This document shows positions 48,529 through 58,250 of a stretch of 64,000 nt of DNA, in pieces. This DNA comes from Chloroflexota bacterium. GTDB taxonomy: Bacteria > Chloroflexota > Anaerolineae > Anaerolineales > Villigracilaceae. The stretch lies in assembly GCA_019873735.1 (NCBI GenBank), contig JAIOAQ010000015.1, positions 1-64,000 of the forward strand, in the 5' to 3' direction. How positions within the stretch are numbered: position 1 is the stretch's first letter; every line of letters begins with the position of its first letter. The notes beneath the pieces were generated by a model. That model was not told where the DNA came from and did not search any database. It saw nothing but the letters and a program-made list of their open reading frames with translations. A program made the translations under genes and the position numbers.

Positions 48529-49563
48529 TCAAGAAAGCGGCCAGGTCGGCAAGACGTCCATATCCAGCGGGCCAACATGGCCATGAACAAAGCGGAAATA
48601 TCCGGCCGCGGCGATCATCGCGGCGTTGTCGGTGCATAAAGAAAGCGACGGAATGTTTACCGGAAATTCCTGTTGAGACTGAAGCGCCTGGCGCAAAGCG
48701 CGGTTGGCCGAGACGCCGCCGGCCACCAAAATCTCCCTGGCCCCAAATTCGCGGGCAGCGCGCACAGTTTTGGCGGCCAGCACATCTACCACCGCGGCCT
48801 GAAACGAGGCCGCCAAGTCGGCCACCGGCAGAGGACGCCCCTCTGCTTCCAGCCGGCGCACTTCATGCAAGACGGCTGTCTTAAGCCCGCTGAAGGAAAA
48901 GTCAAACGTACCTTCCAGCCAGGCGCGCGGAAACTTGAACCGCTGTGCATCGCCATCTTCGGCGGCTTTCTGGATGAGCGGCCCGCCGGGGTAACCCAGG
49001 CCGATCAAACGCGCCACCTTATCGAAAGCCTCTCCGGCCGCATCGTCCAGGGTCGCGCCAAGGCGCTTATACGTCAGGTGCGACTCCATCAAATTCAGTT
49101 CCGTATGGCCGCCAGAAACCAGCAGCGCCAACAACGGAAATTGCGGCTCAGGCGGAGCAACCTCGCCGGCATGATAGACCCAGGCAGAGTAAATGTGGCC
49201 TTCCAGGTGATTCACCCCCACCAGCGGCAAACCCGCTCCCAGCGCCAGCCCCTTTGCCAGATTCATGCCCACCACCAGTGAGCCGGCCAGGCCGGGGCCG
49301 CGCGTCACAGCAATCGCGTCTACGTCTGCAAGCGCAAGATGGGCCTGCGCCAATGTCTGCTCAACCACCGGCACAACCGCAAGAATGTGCTGGCGCGAGG
49401 CCACCTCGGGATATACGCCGCCATAGCGGGCATGCACCTCCATTTGAGAGGCTACGGTGGAAGCCAGCAACACCCGGCCGTTTTCCAGCACGGCGCAGGC
49501 AGTTTCATCGCAGGAGGTTTCAATAGCCAGGATGCGAGCCGCAGGGAAGGTTACCTGTTCCAC
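48529..49563 (-). CDS. tsaD: tRNA N6-adenosine threonylcarbamoyltransferase
   Basis: ILAIETSCDETACAVLENGRVLLASTVASQ, GVYPEVASRQH, GVNHLEGHIYSAW, LLVSGGHTELNLM, AGGVSANRALR. Confidence 0.97.
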   Translation of the reverse strand: MEQVTFPAARILAIETSCDETACAVLENGRVLLASTVASQMEVHARYGGVYPEVASRQHILAVVPVVEQTLAQAHLALADVDAIAVTRGPGLAGSLVVGMNLAKGLALGAGLPLVGVNHLEGHIYSAWVYHAGEVAPPEPQFPLLALLVSGGHTELNLMESHLTYKRLGATLDDAAGEAFDKVARLIGLGYPGGPLIQKAAEDGDAQRFKFPRAWLEGTFDFSFSGLKTAVLHEVRRLEAEGRPLPVADLAASFQAAVVDVLAAKTVRAAREFGAREILVAGGVSANRALRQALQSQQEFPVNIPSLSLCTDNAAMIAAAGYFRFVHGHVGPLDMDVLPTWPLS

Positions 49564-50801
49564 TTTTTCATCTTCAACACAAAATCGTAGGGATACTCGG
49601 CCAGAATCTCGGCCCTGCCATCTGGCCGAATCCAGACCGAATCTTCAATGCGGACACCCATATCCCGTTCCGGATAGTACAAACCGGGCTCAACGGTAAC
49701 AACCACGCCGGGCTTGAGCAGGTTGTCGTCTGCCGCCGTCAAACCAGACCATGGACGTTCATGCACATTCAAACCAAGGCCATGCCCCAGCGAATGAACA
49801 TACCCTTCCACCGGCGCTTCGGTATTGAGCGGCGTCTGATGACCAAGGGCTTCAAAATACTCGCATACCATCCGCTGATAGGTTTTGAAGGGCACATTCA
49901 GGTCGAGGTTTTCCATCACCTTTGCATGCGCGCCGCGCACTTCATCGTACAACTTTTGGGCTTCGGGAGTGGCGTAACCCAGGCTCCAGGTGCGGGTGAA
50001 GTCATAAAAGTAACCGCCGCCCTGTTCGCACGGGAAAATGTCAAAAACGATGGTCCGCCCCAGGCGAATCAGGTCTTCGGGGTTGCCGGTAGAATGCGGT
50101 ATGCCGGCGTCTCGTCCAATCGCAAAGATCGTGCCCTCCGGGTTTTCGGCTCCCAGTTCGGCCAGCCAGAGATTGATCAACCCTTTAACATCGCCAATGG
50201 TCAATGGCTGGCCATTTTCTTTAAGCAAAACCTCATCCGAGCGCACGTCACAGCCGGTCAGATATTCGGCTACGCGTCCCACAACCGCGGTTGTGATTCG
50301 GCCTATCTTGCGAATGCGCTCCACTTCGGCTTCGTCTTTGCTTTCCATCGCATACATGAAGATAGAATCCTCGCGGGACTCGCCGACCAGTTCCAGGTCG
50401 GGCATGAGCCGGCGCAATTCTTGAAGGACGCCGATGACGCTGCTCAAATCATAATGGCCGTAAATCCCAATCCGGCCGGCGCCGATCCCCAGGTCTGCAA
50501 ACATGCGCTGGAAACGCAGGGCGCCCACCAGCAGCGTATTGCCTGCCGCCTCTTTAAGTAATTCGGAATAGGGATATTTGCTGAAACAAATCACCTCCAG
50601 GCCCGACTTGGCGGCTTCTTCGCGTTCCATGTCATTGCAAAACAAAACGGGCGGCTGGCCGCTTTTTTTGATAAGGGCGGCATGACTGACATGCCCTCCG
50701 CCGGTAAAGTAGTACATGGGCGGGTTATGCTCGGCATGGCCGAGGACAAGAATTGCATCTAGATGGCGGGCTTTCATGAGAGCATCGAGGTCAGATTTCA
50801 T
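49551..50801 (-). CDS. M24-family Xaa-Pro aminopeptidase
   Basis: HSTGNPEDLIRLGRTIVFDIFPCEQGGGYFYDFTRTW, HSLGHGLGLNVHE, VVVTVEPGLYYPERDMGVRIEDSV. Confidence 0.92.
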   Translation of the reverse strand: MKSDLDALMKARHLDAILVLGHAEHNPPMYYFTGGGHVSHAALIKKSGQPPVLFCNDMEREEAAKSGLEVICFSKYPYSELLKEAAGNTLLVGALRFQRMFADLGIGAGRIGIYGHYDLSSVIGVLQELRRLMPDLELVGESREDSIFMYAMESKDEAEVERIRKIGRITTAVVGRVAEYLTGCDVRSDEVLLKENGQPLTIGDVKGLINLWLAELGAENPEGTIFAIGRDAGIPHSTGNPEDLIRLGRTIVFDIFPCEQGGGYFYDFTRTWSLGYATPEAQKLYDEVRGAHAKVMENLDLNVPFKTYQRMVCEYFEALGHQTPLNTEAPVEGYVHSLGHGLGLNVHERPWSGLTAADDNLLKPGVVVTVEPGLYYPERDMGVRIEDSVWIRPDGRAEILAEYPYDFVLKMKKWNR

Positions 50802-50820
50802 AAGGACTCCTGAGCAAAAG

Positions 50821-52179
50821 TTAGGGTTTGAGTACAGCCTTCAAAGCAGAGAGCAGGGCATCATCCTGACCGCGCAGAACGGTGCGCGGGTCGAGCAAGA
50901 CGCGGTCATTTTCGGTGCGGGCGATCACCGGCGGTTTTTCGGCGCGCAGCCGTTTCAGAAAGGTATCGGGATTTCCAACCGACAGGCTGAGCACCCAGGT
51001 CGGCAAGGTCTCGCCGGGCAGGGAACCGCCGCCAACCGTAGATTCTGACGGGACGACATCACCCTGCCCCAGTGCATCCCGCCACGTTTCCGCCCGGACC
51101 TTAGCCTGCTCCTGTTTCATTGAGATCATCTGCCAGACGGGGATTTCGCGCTCTGCCTCGTCTTTGAGGTAATGCAAGAGGGTGGCCGTCATGCCTGCCA
51201 GACAGGTCTTATCGGCGCGCACGGCACGTGCCAGGGGGTGTTTTTTAATGCGGTCAATCAGATTCGCGCGGCCGAGGATGATTCCGGCCTGCGGCCCGCC
51301 CAGCAGTTTGTCGCCCGAAAAGCAAACCAGATCACAACCGGCCGCAAGGGATTCCTGGACGGTAGGTTCGTGCGCCAAACCGTAAGCAGAAGTATCCAGC
51401 AATGCGCCGGAACCGAGGTCATCCAGCACAAGCGCGCCGCTGCGGTGAGACGTATCCACAACTTCTTGAAGGGATGGTTCTTCGACGAAGCCGACAATTC
51501 TAAAATTCGAACGGTGCGCCCGCATGACCAGCGCGTCCGGTGTCTGCAGGGCTTCTTCGTAATCGCTCAGCCGCACCTTGTTGGTGGTGCCGATTTCGAC
51601 CAGTTTTGCGCCGGATTGCTTCATGACTTCAGGCACCCGAAAACCGCCGCCGATCTCAACCAGTTGCGAACGCGGGATAATCACACGCCGGCGGGCAGCC
51701 AGAGCAGAAAGAGCAAGCAAGATGGCGGCGGCGTTGTTATTGACCACCATGGCGGCCTCTGCCCCGGTCAGCCGTTTGAGAATCTCCTCGGCGTGAATCA
51801 GCCGCGAGCCGCGCCTGCCGGTTGACAGGTCAAATTCAAGGTTGGAATATGCCTCGCCGGCCAGTTGCATCGCCCGTACCGCCGCCGCGGAAAGCGGCGC
51901 GCGCCCCAGATTGGTGTGCAGGATGACGCCGGTAGCGTTGATCACCGGCTGGAGCGTGGGGCTTGTCCAGGCGTCAAGGTGCGATTGCGCCTGGGTGAGA
52001 ATTTCGGAATGCTCCGGCGGCATGTCAAGGCTGCCGTCTATCATGCGTCTGCGCACATCATCCAGCGTAAGCCGCAAGGCCTGCAAGGTGAGCGGCCGGC
52101 CATAAAGGTTTATCCAGGCTTTCGCCTGGTCGCTTTGCAGAAGGCGTTCTACAGACGGGATGGAATGTAAACCATTCAC
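50821..52179 (-). CDS. selA: L-seryl-tRNA(Sec) selenium transferase
   Basis: INATGVILHTNLGRAPLS, AEAAMVVNNNAAAILLAL, GDKLLGGPQAGIILGRANLI. Confidence 0.95.
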   Translation of the reverse strand: MNGLHSIPSVERLLQSDQAKAWINLYGRPLTLQALRLTLDDVRRRMIDGSLDMPPEHSEILTQAQSHLDAWTSPTLQPVINATGVILHTNLGRAPLSAAAVRAMQLAGEAYSNLEFDLSTGRRGSRLIHAEEILKRLTGAEAAMVVNNNAAAILLALSALAARRRVIIPRSQLVEIGGGFRVPEVMKQSGAKLVEIGTTNKVRLSDYEEALQTPDALVMRAHRSNFRIVGFVEEPSLQEVVDTSHRSGALVLDDLGSGALLDTSAYGLAHEPTVQESLAAGCDLVCFSGDKLLGGPQAGIILGRANLIDRIKKHPLARAVRADKTCLAGMTATLLHYLKDEAEREIPVWQMISMKQEQAKVRAETWRDALGQGDVVPSESTVGGGSLPGETLPTWVLSLSVGNPDTFLKRLRAEKPPVIARTENDRVLLDPRTVLRGQDDALLSALKAVLKP

Positions 52180-52625
52180 AACGATTCCTCATCCGCAGCG
52201 TCAGCAGAGGGCGTTTCCGGGTAATACGCTGGACGCCAGCGGCTTTTTTCTCGCAAACGGATAAGGCTCTCAATCACCATCAATCCGACGGCCAGCCCCA
52301 CAACGGTCCACAGGCTGTTCAGGCGGCTGAGTTGGAGCCAGGCCAGCAGGGCGCCATACACGCCCACGCCAATTGCCTGGCGGACAATCACATTACCCAG
52401 AGCAGGGTCTGCCGAGAGGGCCGAACGGTGGATAAGAAATGTAACCGGCATAGCCGTTCCGGTCAGGGCCAGTACCCACAGGGCGTAAAAAAGCCAGCGG
52501 CCCCAAACCGTAGGAGGGATGACAAGCACAACCAAAATCACTCCTCCCCAGCCAAGCAGGGTGAGAATGGCAACGGGGAAGGCAAAGGGACGAAAAGAGG
52601 CGGGACGAACGGATGGCGCTTTCAT
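52176..52625 (-). CDS. Small membrane protein of unknown function
   Basis: Four hydrophobic segments; overlaps the selA start. Confidence 0.6.
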   Translation of the reverse strand: MKAPSVRPASFRPFAFPVAILTLLGWGGVILVVLVIPPTVWGRWLFYALWVLALTGTAMPVTFLIHRSALSADPALGNVIVRQAIGVGVYGALLAWLQLSRLNSLWTVVGLAVGLMVIESLIRLREKSRWRPAYYPETPSADAADEESL

Positions 52626-52845
52626 CGGTTTGATTATACCCGCACGATGAATTTTTGAAACTCCGAGAAATGGCTTAAACCAAAGAGAACATTCCGTTCA
52701 CCGTAAACCGGCAGAGGGCATTCTGCGCGCTTTCTACACCCTGCCTTAAAATCGCTGCCGGCAAAAGCCACTCCCGTCCGTATCGCGTCCCGAAGGTTTC
52801 ACGGCAACCTTCGGGACGTTTGTTGATTCGTGATAAACTATCGGC

Positions 52846-55641
52846 ATGACATCCATCGTTGCCCTCGATCTCGAAACTACCGGCCTCGACTCGCAACGCG
52901 ACGCCATTATTGAAATCGGTGCGGTGCGTTTCAACGGCAAACGCATTGAAGAAGAATTTACCACCCTGGTCAACCCGGGCCGGCATATCCCTGAGTTCAT
53001 CACCGGCCTGACCGGCATTGAGGACTCCATGCTGCGCGGCGCGCCGAGTCTGCGCGCCGTCCTGCCCGAACTGAGCGATTTCGTTGGCAACGCGCCGGTG
53101 CTGGGACACAACATCCGCTTTGACCTGGGCTTCCTGCAAAAATACGGTCTCTTCGAACTCAATGAAATTATAGATACCTATGAACTGGCTTCCGTCCTGC
53201 TGCCTTCGGCCAGCCGTTACAACCTGGGGGCGCTGGGGCGGCAACTTGGGCTCCTGCTCCCCGCCAGTCACCGCGCCCTGGATGATGCCCGGCTGACGCA
53301 TGCCGTCTATCTGCGTCTGTGCGAAATCGCCGCCGGCCTGCCGCTCGACCTGCTGGCCGAAATTGTTCGCCTTTCCGAACCGCTGGAATGGGACGCCCGC
53401 TGGGCCTTTCAACAGATTCTGCGGGCGCGGGCGAAAGAGGGAATCGGCCCAAGACGGGCACCACGCGGCTCATCCGGAAGCCTGCTCGGGTCCCGGCCAG
53501 AAGCGGGGCCGCCCCCGCTCAGGCCGCGCGATCCACCCCTGGGGTTAGACCCCGAAGAAACGGCTGCCATCCTTGAGTACGGCGGCCCGTTCTCCCAGTA
53601 TTTTGAAGCCTACGAGCACCGCGCCGAGCAGGTTGAAATGCTGCGCGCCGTCACCGACGCCCTTTCGCAAGGCTATCACCTGATGGTGGAGGCCGGCACC
53701 GGCGTTGGCAAGTCTTTTGCCTATCTCATCCCGGCTGCCCTTTACGCCTTGCAAAACAACACCCGCGTGGTGATCTCTACCAACACCATCAACCTGCAAG
53801 ACCAACTGATTCAAAAAGATATCCCCGACCTGATCGCCGCCCTGGGGCTGGATTTGCGCGCGGCTGTGCTCAAAGGGCGCGGTAACTATCTGTGTCCGCG
53901 CCGGCTGGAATATATGCGCCACCACCCGCCGCAAAGCGCCGAAGAGATGCGCGTGTTGGCCAAGGTGCTGGTCTGGCTGCTCGAAAACGAAAGCGGCGAC
54001 CGCGGCGAAATCAACCTCAACGGCCCGGCCGAACGGGATATCTGGCTGCGCCTATCGGCCGAAGACGACGCCTGCACCACCGAAACCTGTCTCAAACGCA
54101 CTGGCGGTGCCTGCCCCTTTTACCGCGCCCGCCTGGCTGCCCAAAACGCCCACCTGCTGATTGTCAATCACGCCCTGCTGCTTTCGGATATGGCGGTTGG
54201 CGCGCGCCTCTTGCCGGACTACGACCGGCTGATTGTGGACGAAGCCCATCATCTGGAAGCGGCCGCCACCAACGCCCTTTCCTTTCGCTTTAACCTTTTT
54301 GACCTGGAACGCATGCTGCGTGAACTGGGCAGCAGCGGCGCCGGACTGCTCAACCGCCTGCTGACCGACGCCCGTGAAGCGGTTCGCCCCTCCGACTTTG
54401 GCCTGCTTGCCCAAAAAGTAGAGCGCGCCACCGACCTGGCCTTCCGCTTGCAAAATCAGGGCCGCGAATTCTTCCAGACCCTGAGCGGATTCGCCGAAAT
54501 GCTGCGCGAGGGTCAGCCGGTCAGCAACTACGCCTGGCAGGAGCGCATCCTGCCGGCCACGCGCGCTCAGCCCGGCTGGGACGAGGTGGAAACCGCCTGG
54601 GGCCTGGCAGACGAGACCTGGGGCCTTCTGCTGAAACTGCTGGCCGAATTGCACGAGGCAGCCGCCAACCTGTATGCCGAAGGCGCCGAAACGCTGGAAG
54701 ACGTGATGGGTGATATCGGCAATCTCTACCGGCGCATGGCCGAAGCCGATAACAACCTGAACCAGATCATCAGTCAGCCGGCCGCGAATCAGGTATATTG
54801 GCTGGAAATCAACCCCGGCGGCAACCGCCTGACGCTCAACGCCGCTCCGCTTCAGGTGGGGCCTCTGCTGCAAAAGCACCTGTGGAACGAGAAAGCCAGC
54901 GCCATCCTCACCTCGGCCACGCTGACCACCCACGGCGAATTTGCCTATATGCGCCGGACACTGGGGACAGAAGATGCCAATGAACTGGCGCTTGGCTCGC
55001 CCTTCGATTATGAAAACGCAGCGCTTCTCTTTCTGGCCTCCGACATCCCGGAGCCCAATCAGGCCGGCTACCAGCAGAGCCTGGAAAAAGCCCTGCTCGA
55101 CCTCTGTCTGGCGGTAGGCGGGCGGACGCTGGTGCTGTTCACCTCCTATGCGCAACTGAAACGCACATCACAAAGCCTTAGCGGCCCGCTGGCCCGCGCC
55201 GAAATCGCCGTCTATGAACAGGGCGAGGGCGCTTCGCCGAATACGCTGGTGGAGTCGTTCAAGGGCAGTGACCGCGCCGTCCTGTTCGGCACTCGTTCCT
55301 TCTGGGAAGGCGTGGACATCCCCGGCGAGGCGCTTTCGGTTGTCGTCATCCCCAAATTGCCGTTTGACGTCCCCACCGATCCGCTGATTGCCGCCCGCTC
55401 GGAGACCTATGAAGATCCCTTCAACGAGTATTACCTGCCGGAAGCCATCCTGAAATTCCGCCAGGGGTTTGGACGCCTGATCCGCACCCAGTCAGACCGG
55501 GGCGTGGTTGCCGTGCTTGACCGCCGCCTGCAGACCAAATCGTATGGCCGTCTGTTCCTCGAGTCGCTGCCGCCATGTACCTTTAAGGTTGCGCCGCTGG
55601 CCAAACTGCCGCACATGGCCGCCCGCTGGCTGGGAATGTAA
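52846..55641 (+). CDS. DnaQ-type 3'-5' exonuclease fused to DinG-family ATP-dependent helicase
   Basis: VALDLETTGLDSQRDAIIEIGAVRF; HRALDDARLT; MVEAGTGVGKSFAYLIPAALYA; CPRRLEYM; VDEAHHLE; LFGTRSFWEGVDIPGEALSVVVIPKLPF. Confidence 0.93.
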   Translation: MTSIVALDLETTGLDSQRDAIIEIGAVRFNGKRIEEEFTTLVNPGRHIPEFITGLTGIEDSMLRGAPSLRAVLPELSDFVGNAPVLGHNIRFDLGFLQKYGLFELNEIIDTYELASVLLPSASRYNLGALGRQLGLLLPASHRALDDARLTHAVYLRLCEIAAGLPLDLLAEIVRLSEPLEWDARWAFQQILRARAKEGIGPRRAPRGSSGSLLGSRPEAGPPPLRPRDPPLGLDPEETAAILEYGGPFSQYFEAYEHRAEQVEMLRAVTDALSQGYHLMVEAGTGVGKSFAYLIPAALYALQNNTRVVISTNTINLQDQLIQKDIPDLIAALGLDLRAAVLKGRGNYLCPRRLEYMRHHPPQSAEEMRVLAKVLVWLLENESGDRGEINLNGPAERDIWLRLSAEDDACTTETCLKRTGGACPFYRARLAAQNAHLLIVNHALLLSDMAVGARLLPDYDRLIVDEAHHLEAAATNALSFRFNLFDLERMLRELGSSGAGLLNRLLTDAREAVRPSDFGLLAQKVERATDLAFRLQNQGREFFQTLSGFAEMLREGQPVSNYAWQERILPATRAQPGWDEVETAWGLADETWGLLLKLLAELHEAAANLYAEGAETLEDVMGDIGNLYRRMAEADNNLNQIISQPAANQVYWLEINPGGNRLTLNAAPLQVGPLLQKHLWNEKASAILTSATLTTHGEFAYMRRTLGTEDANELALGSPFDYENAALLFLASDIPEPNQAGYQQSLEKALLDLCLAVGGRTLVLFTSYAQLKRTSQSLSGPLARAEIAVYEQGEGASPNTLVESFKGSDRAVLFGTRSFWEGVDIPGEALSVVVIPKLPFDVPTDPLIAARSETYEDPFNEYYLPEAILKFRQGFGRLIRTQSDRGVVAVLDRRLQTKSYGRLFLESLPPCTFKVAPLAKLPHMAARWLGM

Positions 55642-55679
55642 GCACACCCGAACAAGCATCCTTTGAAAGCGAGGTATCT

Positions 55680-56357
55680 ATGCCCAAAATCAACCTTGAC
55701 TTTCCTGCCGAATTCGATTTGACAGACTTCATCTCTGCCGAAGCGCATGACCTGCGCTCGCCATTCAACCGCATTTTGGGTTTCACCAAAGTGATTCTCA
55801 AAGGCATGGACGGGCCGCTGACCGATATGCAGCAAGAAGACCTGAACACCGTCTATGCCAATAGCGCCCAGGCGCTCAATACAATCAACAACCTGGTGGA
55901 TGCCGCCCGCCTGATACTAAAACAAAAGCAGCCTGCCTGGAAAGAAATCGGCATCCACGAACTGATCGGCCAGGCCGTTGCCCACTGGCAGCAATATCAT
56001 CCCGCTCAAACGATTGAGATTCTGACGCAACTTGCCGATCCTTCTCTCAGTCTGCGTGGAGATGAAGCCCTCTTACGCCTGCTGCTGGCCCACGGCATCA
56101 CCTGCGCTTACCTGTGCGTTAAGGAACCTTTTCTCGTAACCCTGCAAGCAGAAGCGGCCGGCAGACATATCCGTTTCACCATCCACTGCGCCGGAGCGCC
56201 CATGGGCGAATTCCAGAGCGGCGAATTGACCCTGACCGGCTACATCTTCCGCAACATCCTTGACCTGCACAAGGGCAAGATTTTGCACGCCGAACGCGAC
56301 GAGAATGGCGCAAGCATACAATTCGAACTGCCGCGCGAACAGCCTGCTGCCGATTAA
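55680..56357 (+). CDS. Stand-alone HisKA-like protein with degenerate ATPase domain
   Basis: FISAEAHDLRSPFNRILGFTKVIL (H box) but no clear N or G1 box. Confidence 0.65.
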   Translation: MPKINLDFPAEFDLTDFISAEAHDLRSPFNRILGFTKVILKGMDGPLTDMQQEDLNTVYANSAQALNTINNLVDAARLILKQKQPAWKEIGIHELIGQAVAHWQQYHPAQTIEILTQLADPSLSLRGDEALLRLLLAHGITCAYLCVKEPFLVTLQAEAAGRHIRFTIHCAGAPMGEFQSGELTLTGYIFRNILDLHKGKILHAERDENGASIQFELPREQPAAD

Positions 56358-56689
56358 AGAAAACTGCCAAGAGTTTTTGCCGCAGATTGCACAGATGACT
56401 TCACCGCAAAAACAGAAAATCTCAATGCGAAGACGCCAAGGCGCGAAGAAAATGCAATTTCCAATGCAAAATCTTTGTTTCTCGGTATCGGATTATGCGT
56501 AAAAAAGAAATAGACCTTAAAAAAATCTTGGCGGCTTTGCGCCCTTGCGTTAGAAAGGGCCTTTTTGCAGTAGAGTCACAGATCGCACAGATTCGCGCAG
56601 ATCGGTTCTAAAAAGTTGTGGAGCAACGACGCTACATCAAGAATCGCGGGCCTGACAAGACAACCGTCAATTTATGCTATAATCAAACT

Positions 56690-57127
56690 ATGAGCGAGCA
56701 TCTATCCAGCGAAGAAATCGCCACATCCAAGACAGAGAAAACGGGACAACCCTCACGCGGGCTGGTGGCCGGCATCATTGCCGGCGTGTTAATCCTGGCG
56801 GCCATCCTGACCGCTGCAGTCTATGGCCTGATGCAAAATGCCGAAACCACAGCCCAGATTCGCGACATTTTCATCATCTTCCTCGCGTTTGAATCGCTCA
56901 TCATCGGCGCCGCGATGGTTATTCTGGTCGTCCAACTGGCCAGCCTGATCAACCTCTTGCAAAACGAGGTCCGGCCTATTCTGGATGCAGCAAACGAAAC
57001 CATTCACACGCTGCGCGGCACCACCGAGTTTCTCAGCGAAAACATGGTTGAGCCGGTCATCAAACTCAACAGTTACCTGGCCAGTGTTCAGCGCGCCCTT
57101 GAACTGCTAGGGCTGAAGAAACGTTAA
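56690..57127 (+). CDS. Small membrane protein of unknown function
   Basis: TM segment GLVAGIIAGVLILAAILTAAVYGLM; second hydrophobic stretch; TATAAT at 56678-56683. Confidence 0.65.
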   Translation: MSEHLSSEEIATSKTEKTGQPSRGLVAGIIAGVLILAAILTAAVYGLMQNAETTAQIRDIFIIFLAFESLIIGAAMVILVVQLASLINLLQNEVRPILDAANETIHTLRGTTEFLSENMVEPVIKLNSYLASVQRALELLGLKKR

Positions 57128-57163
57128 TCGTCCATCCTGTATTTTTTAGAAAAGGAGTTAGCC

Positions 57164-57478
57164 ATGTCCGAACGTGATGATTTTGGATCATTCCTGGTAG
57201 GCTTCCTGGTTGGCGGCCTGACGGGCGCCATCGTTGCCCTGCTCTTTGCCCCGCAGTCCGGAGAGGAAACCCGCGCCCTGATCAAGGACAAAACAATTGA
57301 GTTGCGCGACAAAGCCGCCGAATCGGCCGAAGAGGCCCTGGCCCGAGCCGAAGCCGCCGCCAAAGAGGCACGCGCCCGCGCCGACGAATTGGCCAAAGAA
57401 CTCAAAGAGCGTGGCCGCGGCGTGGTAGAGGCCGTCAAGAAGAGCGGCAAGAAAGACGCGGAAGCCCCCGCCGGTTAA
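57164..57478 (+). CDS. YtxH-domain protein
   Basis: SFLVGFLVGGLTGAIVALLFAPQSGEETRALIKDKTIELRDKAAE, Ala/Glu-rich helix. Confidence 0.88.
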   Translation: MSERDDFGSFLVGFLVGGLTGAIVALLFAPQSGEETRALIKDKTIELRDKAAESAEEALARAEAAAKEARARADELAKELKERGRGVVEAVKKSGKKDAEAPAG

Positions 57479-57494
57479 AACTCATGCCAACCGC

Positions 57495-57530
57495 AAGGGT
57501 TTGAGCACAGCGTGTTCAAACCCTTGTTTT
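57495..57530 (+). terminator. Terminator after the YtxH gene
   Basis: aagggtttga gcacagcgtg ttcaaaccctt gtttt. Confidence 0.75.
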
Positions 57531-57538
57531 TATTTCCC

Positions 57539-58240
57539 ATGCTGCTCCTCTTCCGGTTCCTGCGCCTGGCCTTTTACGTCCTCTATCATCCCCTGGCCTG
57601 GTCGTACGACTGGGTTGCCGACCTGGTTTCGCTTGGGCAATGGAGGAAGTGGATCAGGACAATCATCCCGTACCTTGAAGGCGAACACATCCTGGAACTT
57701 GGTCACGGCCCCGGGCATTTACAACGGTTCCTGCTGGAAGGCGGGCTGTTTCCGTTTGGCCTGGACGAATCGGCCCCGATGGGACGGCTGGCACGTCGCA
57801 ACCTGCACCGCACTGGCTATACGCAACACCGGCTAACGCGCGCATTGGCGCAATCCCTGCCGTTTCCCGCCAACACTTTCACCACAGTGGTTGCCACCTT
57901 CCCGGCCGAATACATCTTCGATGCGCGCACCCTGTCCGAGGTCCGGCGCGTCTTGCTCCCCAACGGGAAACTGGTCATCTTGCTTTCTGCCTGGCCAAAC
58001 AGCCGTTCCTTGCCGGGGCGCTTCTTTGCCTGGCTATTCCGTATCACCGGTCAGACCACACAAACCGGGCAGAGATTCGAGCGCCGCGTGCGACAGCCGT
58101 TTGAGCAAGCAGGGTGGAGAGTCAAAGTAGAATCCTTGAATCTCCCCAATGGCCGCCTGACCATTCTGCATGCCCAAAATAACCAAACAGACCTTTGCGA
58201 CCCGCCCGGTTTGCAAGTACAATCATCTCACCCATCATAG
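57539..58240 (+). CDS. Class I SAM-dependent methyltransferase
   Basis: HILELGHGPGHLQRFLLEGG, VVATFPAEYIFDARTLSEVRRVLLPNGKLVILL; ATG 57539 preferred because the GTG at 57512 lies in the terminator loop. Confidence 0.82.
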   Translation: MLLLFRFLRLAFYVLYHPLAWSYDWVADLVSLGQWRKWIRTIIPYLEGEHILELGHGPGHLQRFLLEGGLFPFGLDESAPMGRLARRNLHRTGYTQHRLTRALAQSLPFPANTFTTVVATFPAEYIFDARTLSEVRRVLLPNGKLVILLSAWPNSRSLPGRFFAWLFRITGQTTQTGQRFERRVRQPFEQAGWRVKVESLNLPNGRLTILHAQNNQTDLCDPPGLQVQSSHPS

Positions 58241-58250
58241 GAGAAACCCG

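Noticed and set aside
54052-55155. 367-aa minus-strand ORF
   Set aside because: Antisense to the DnaQ-DinG helicase motifs.
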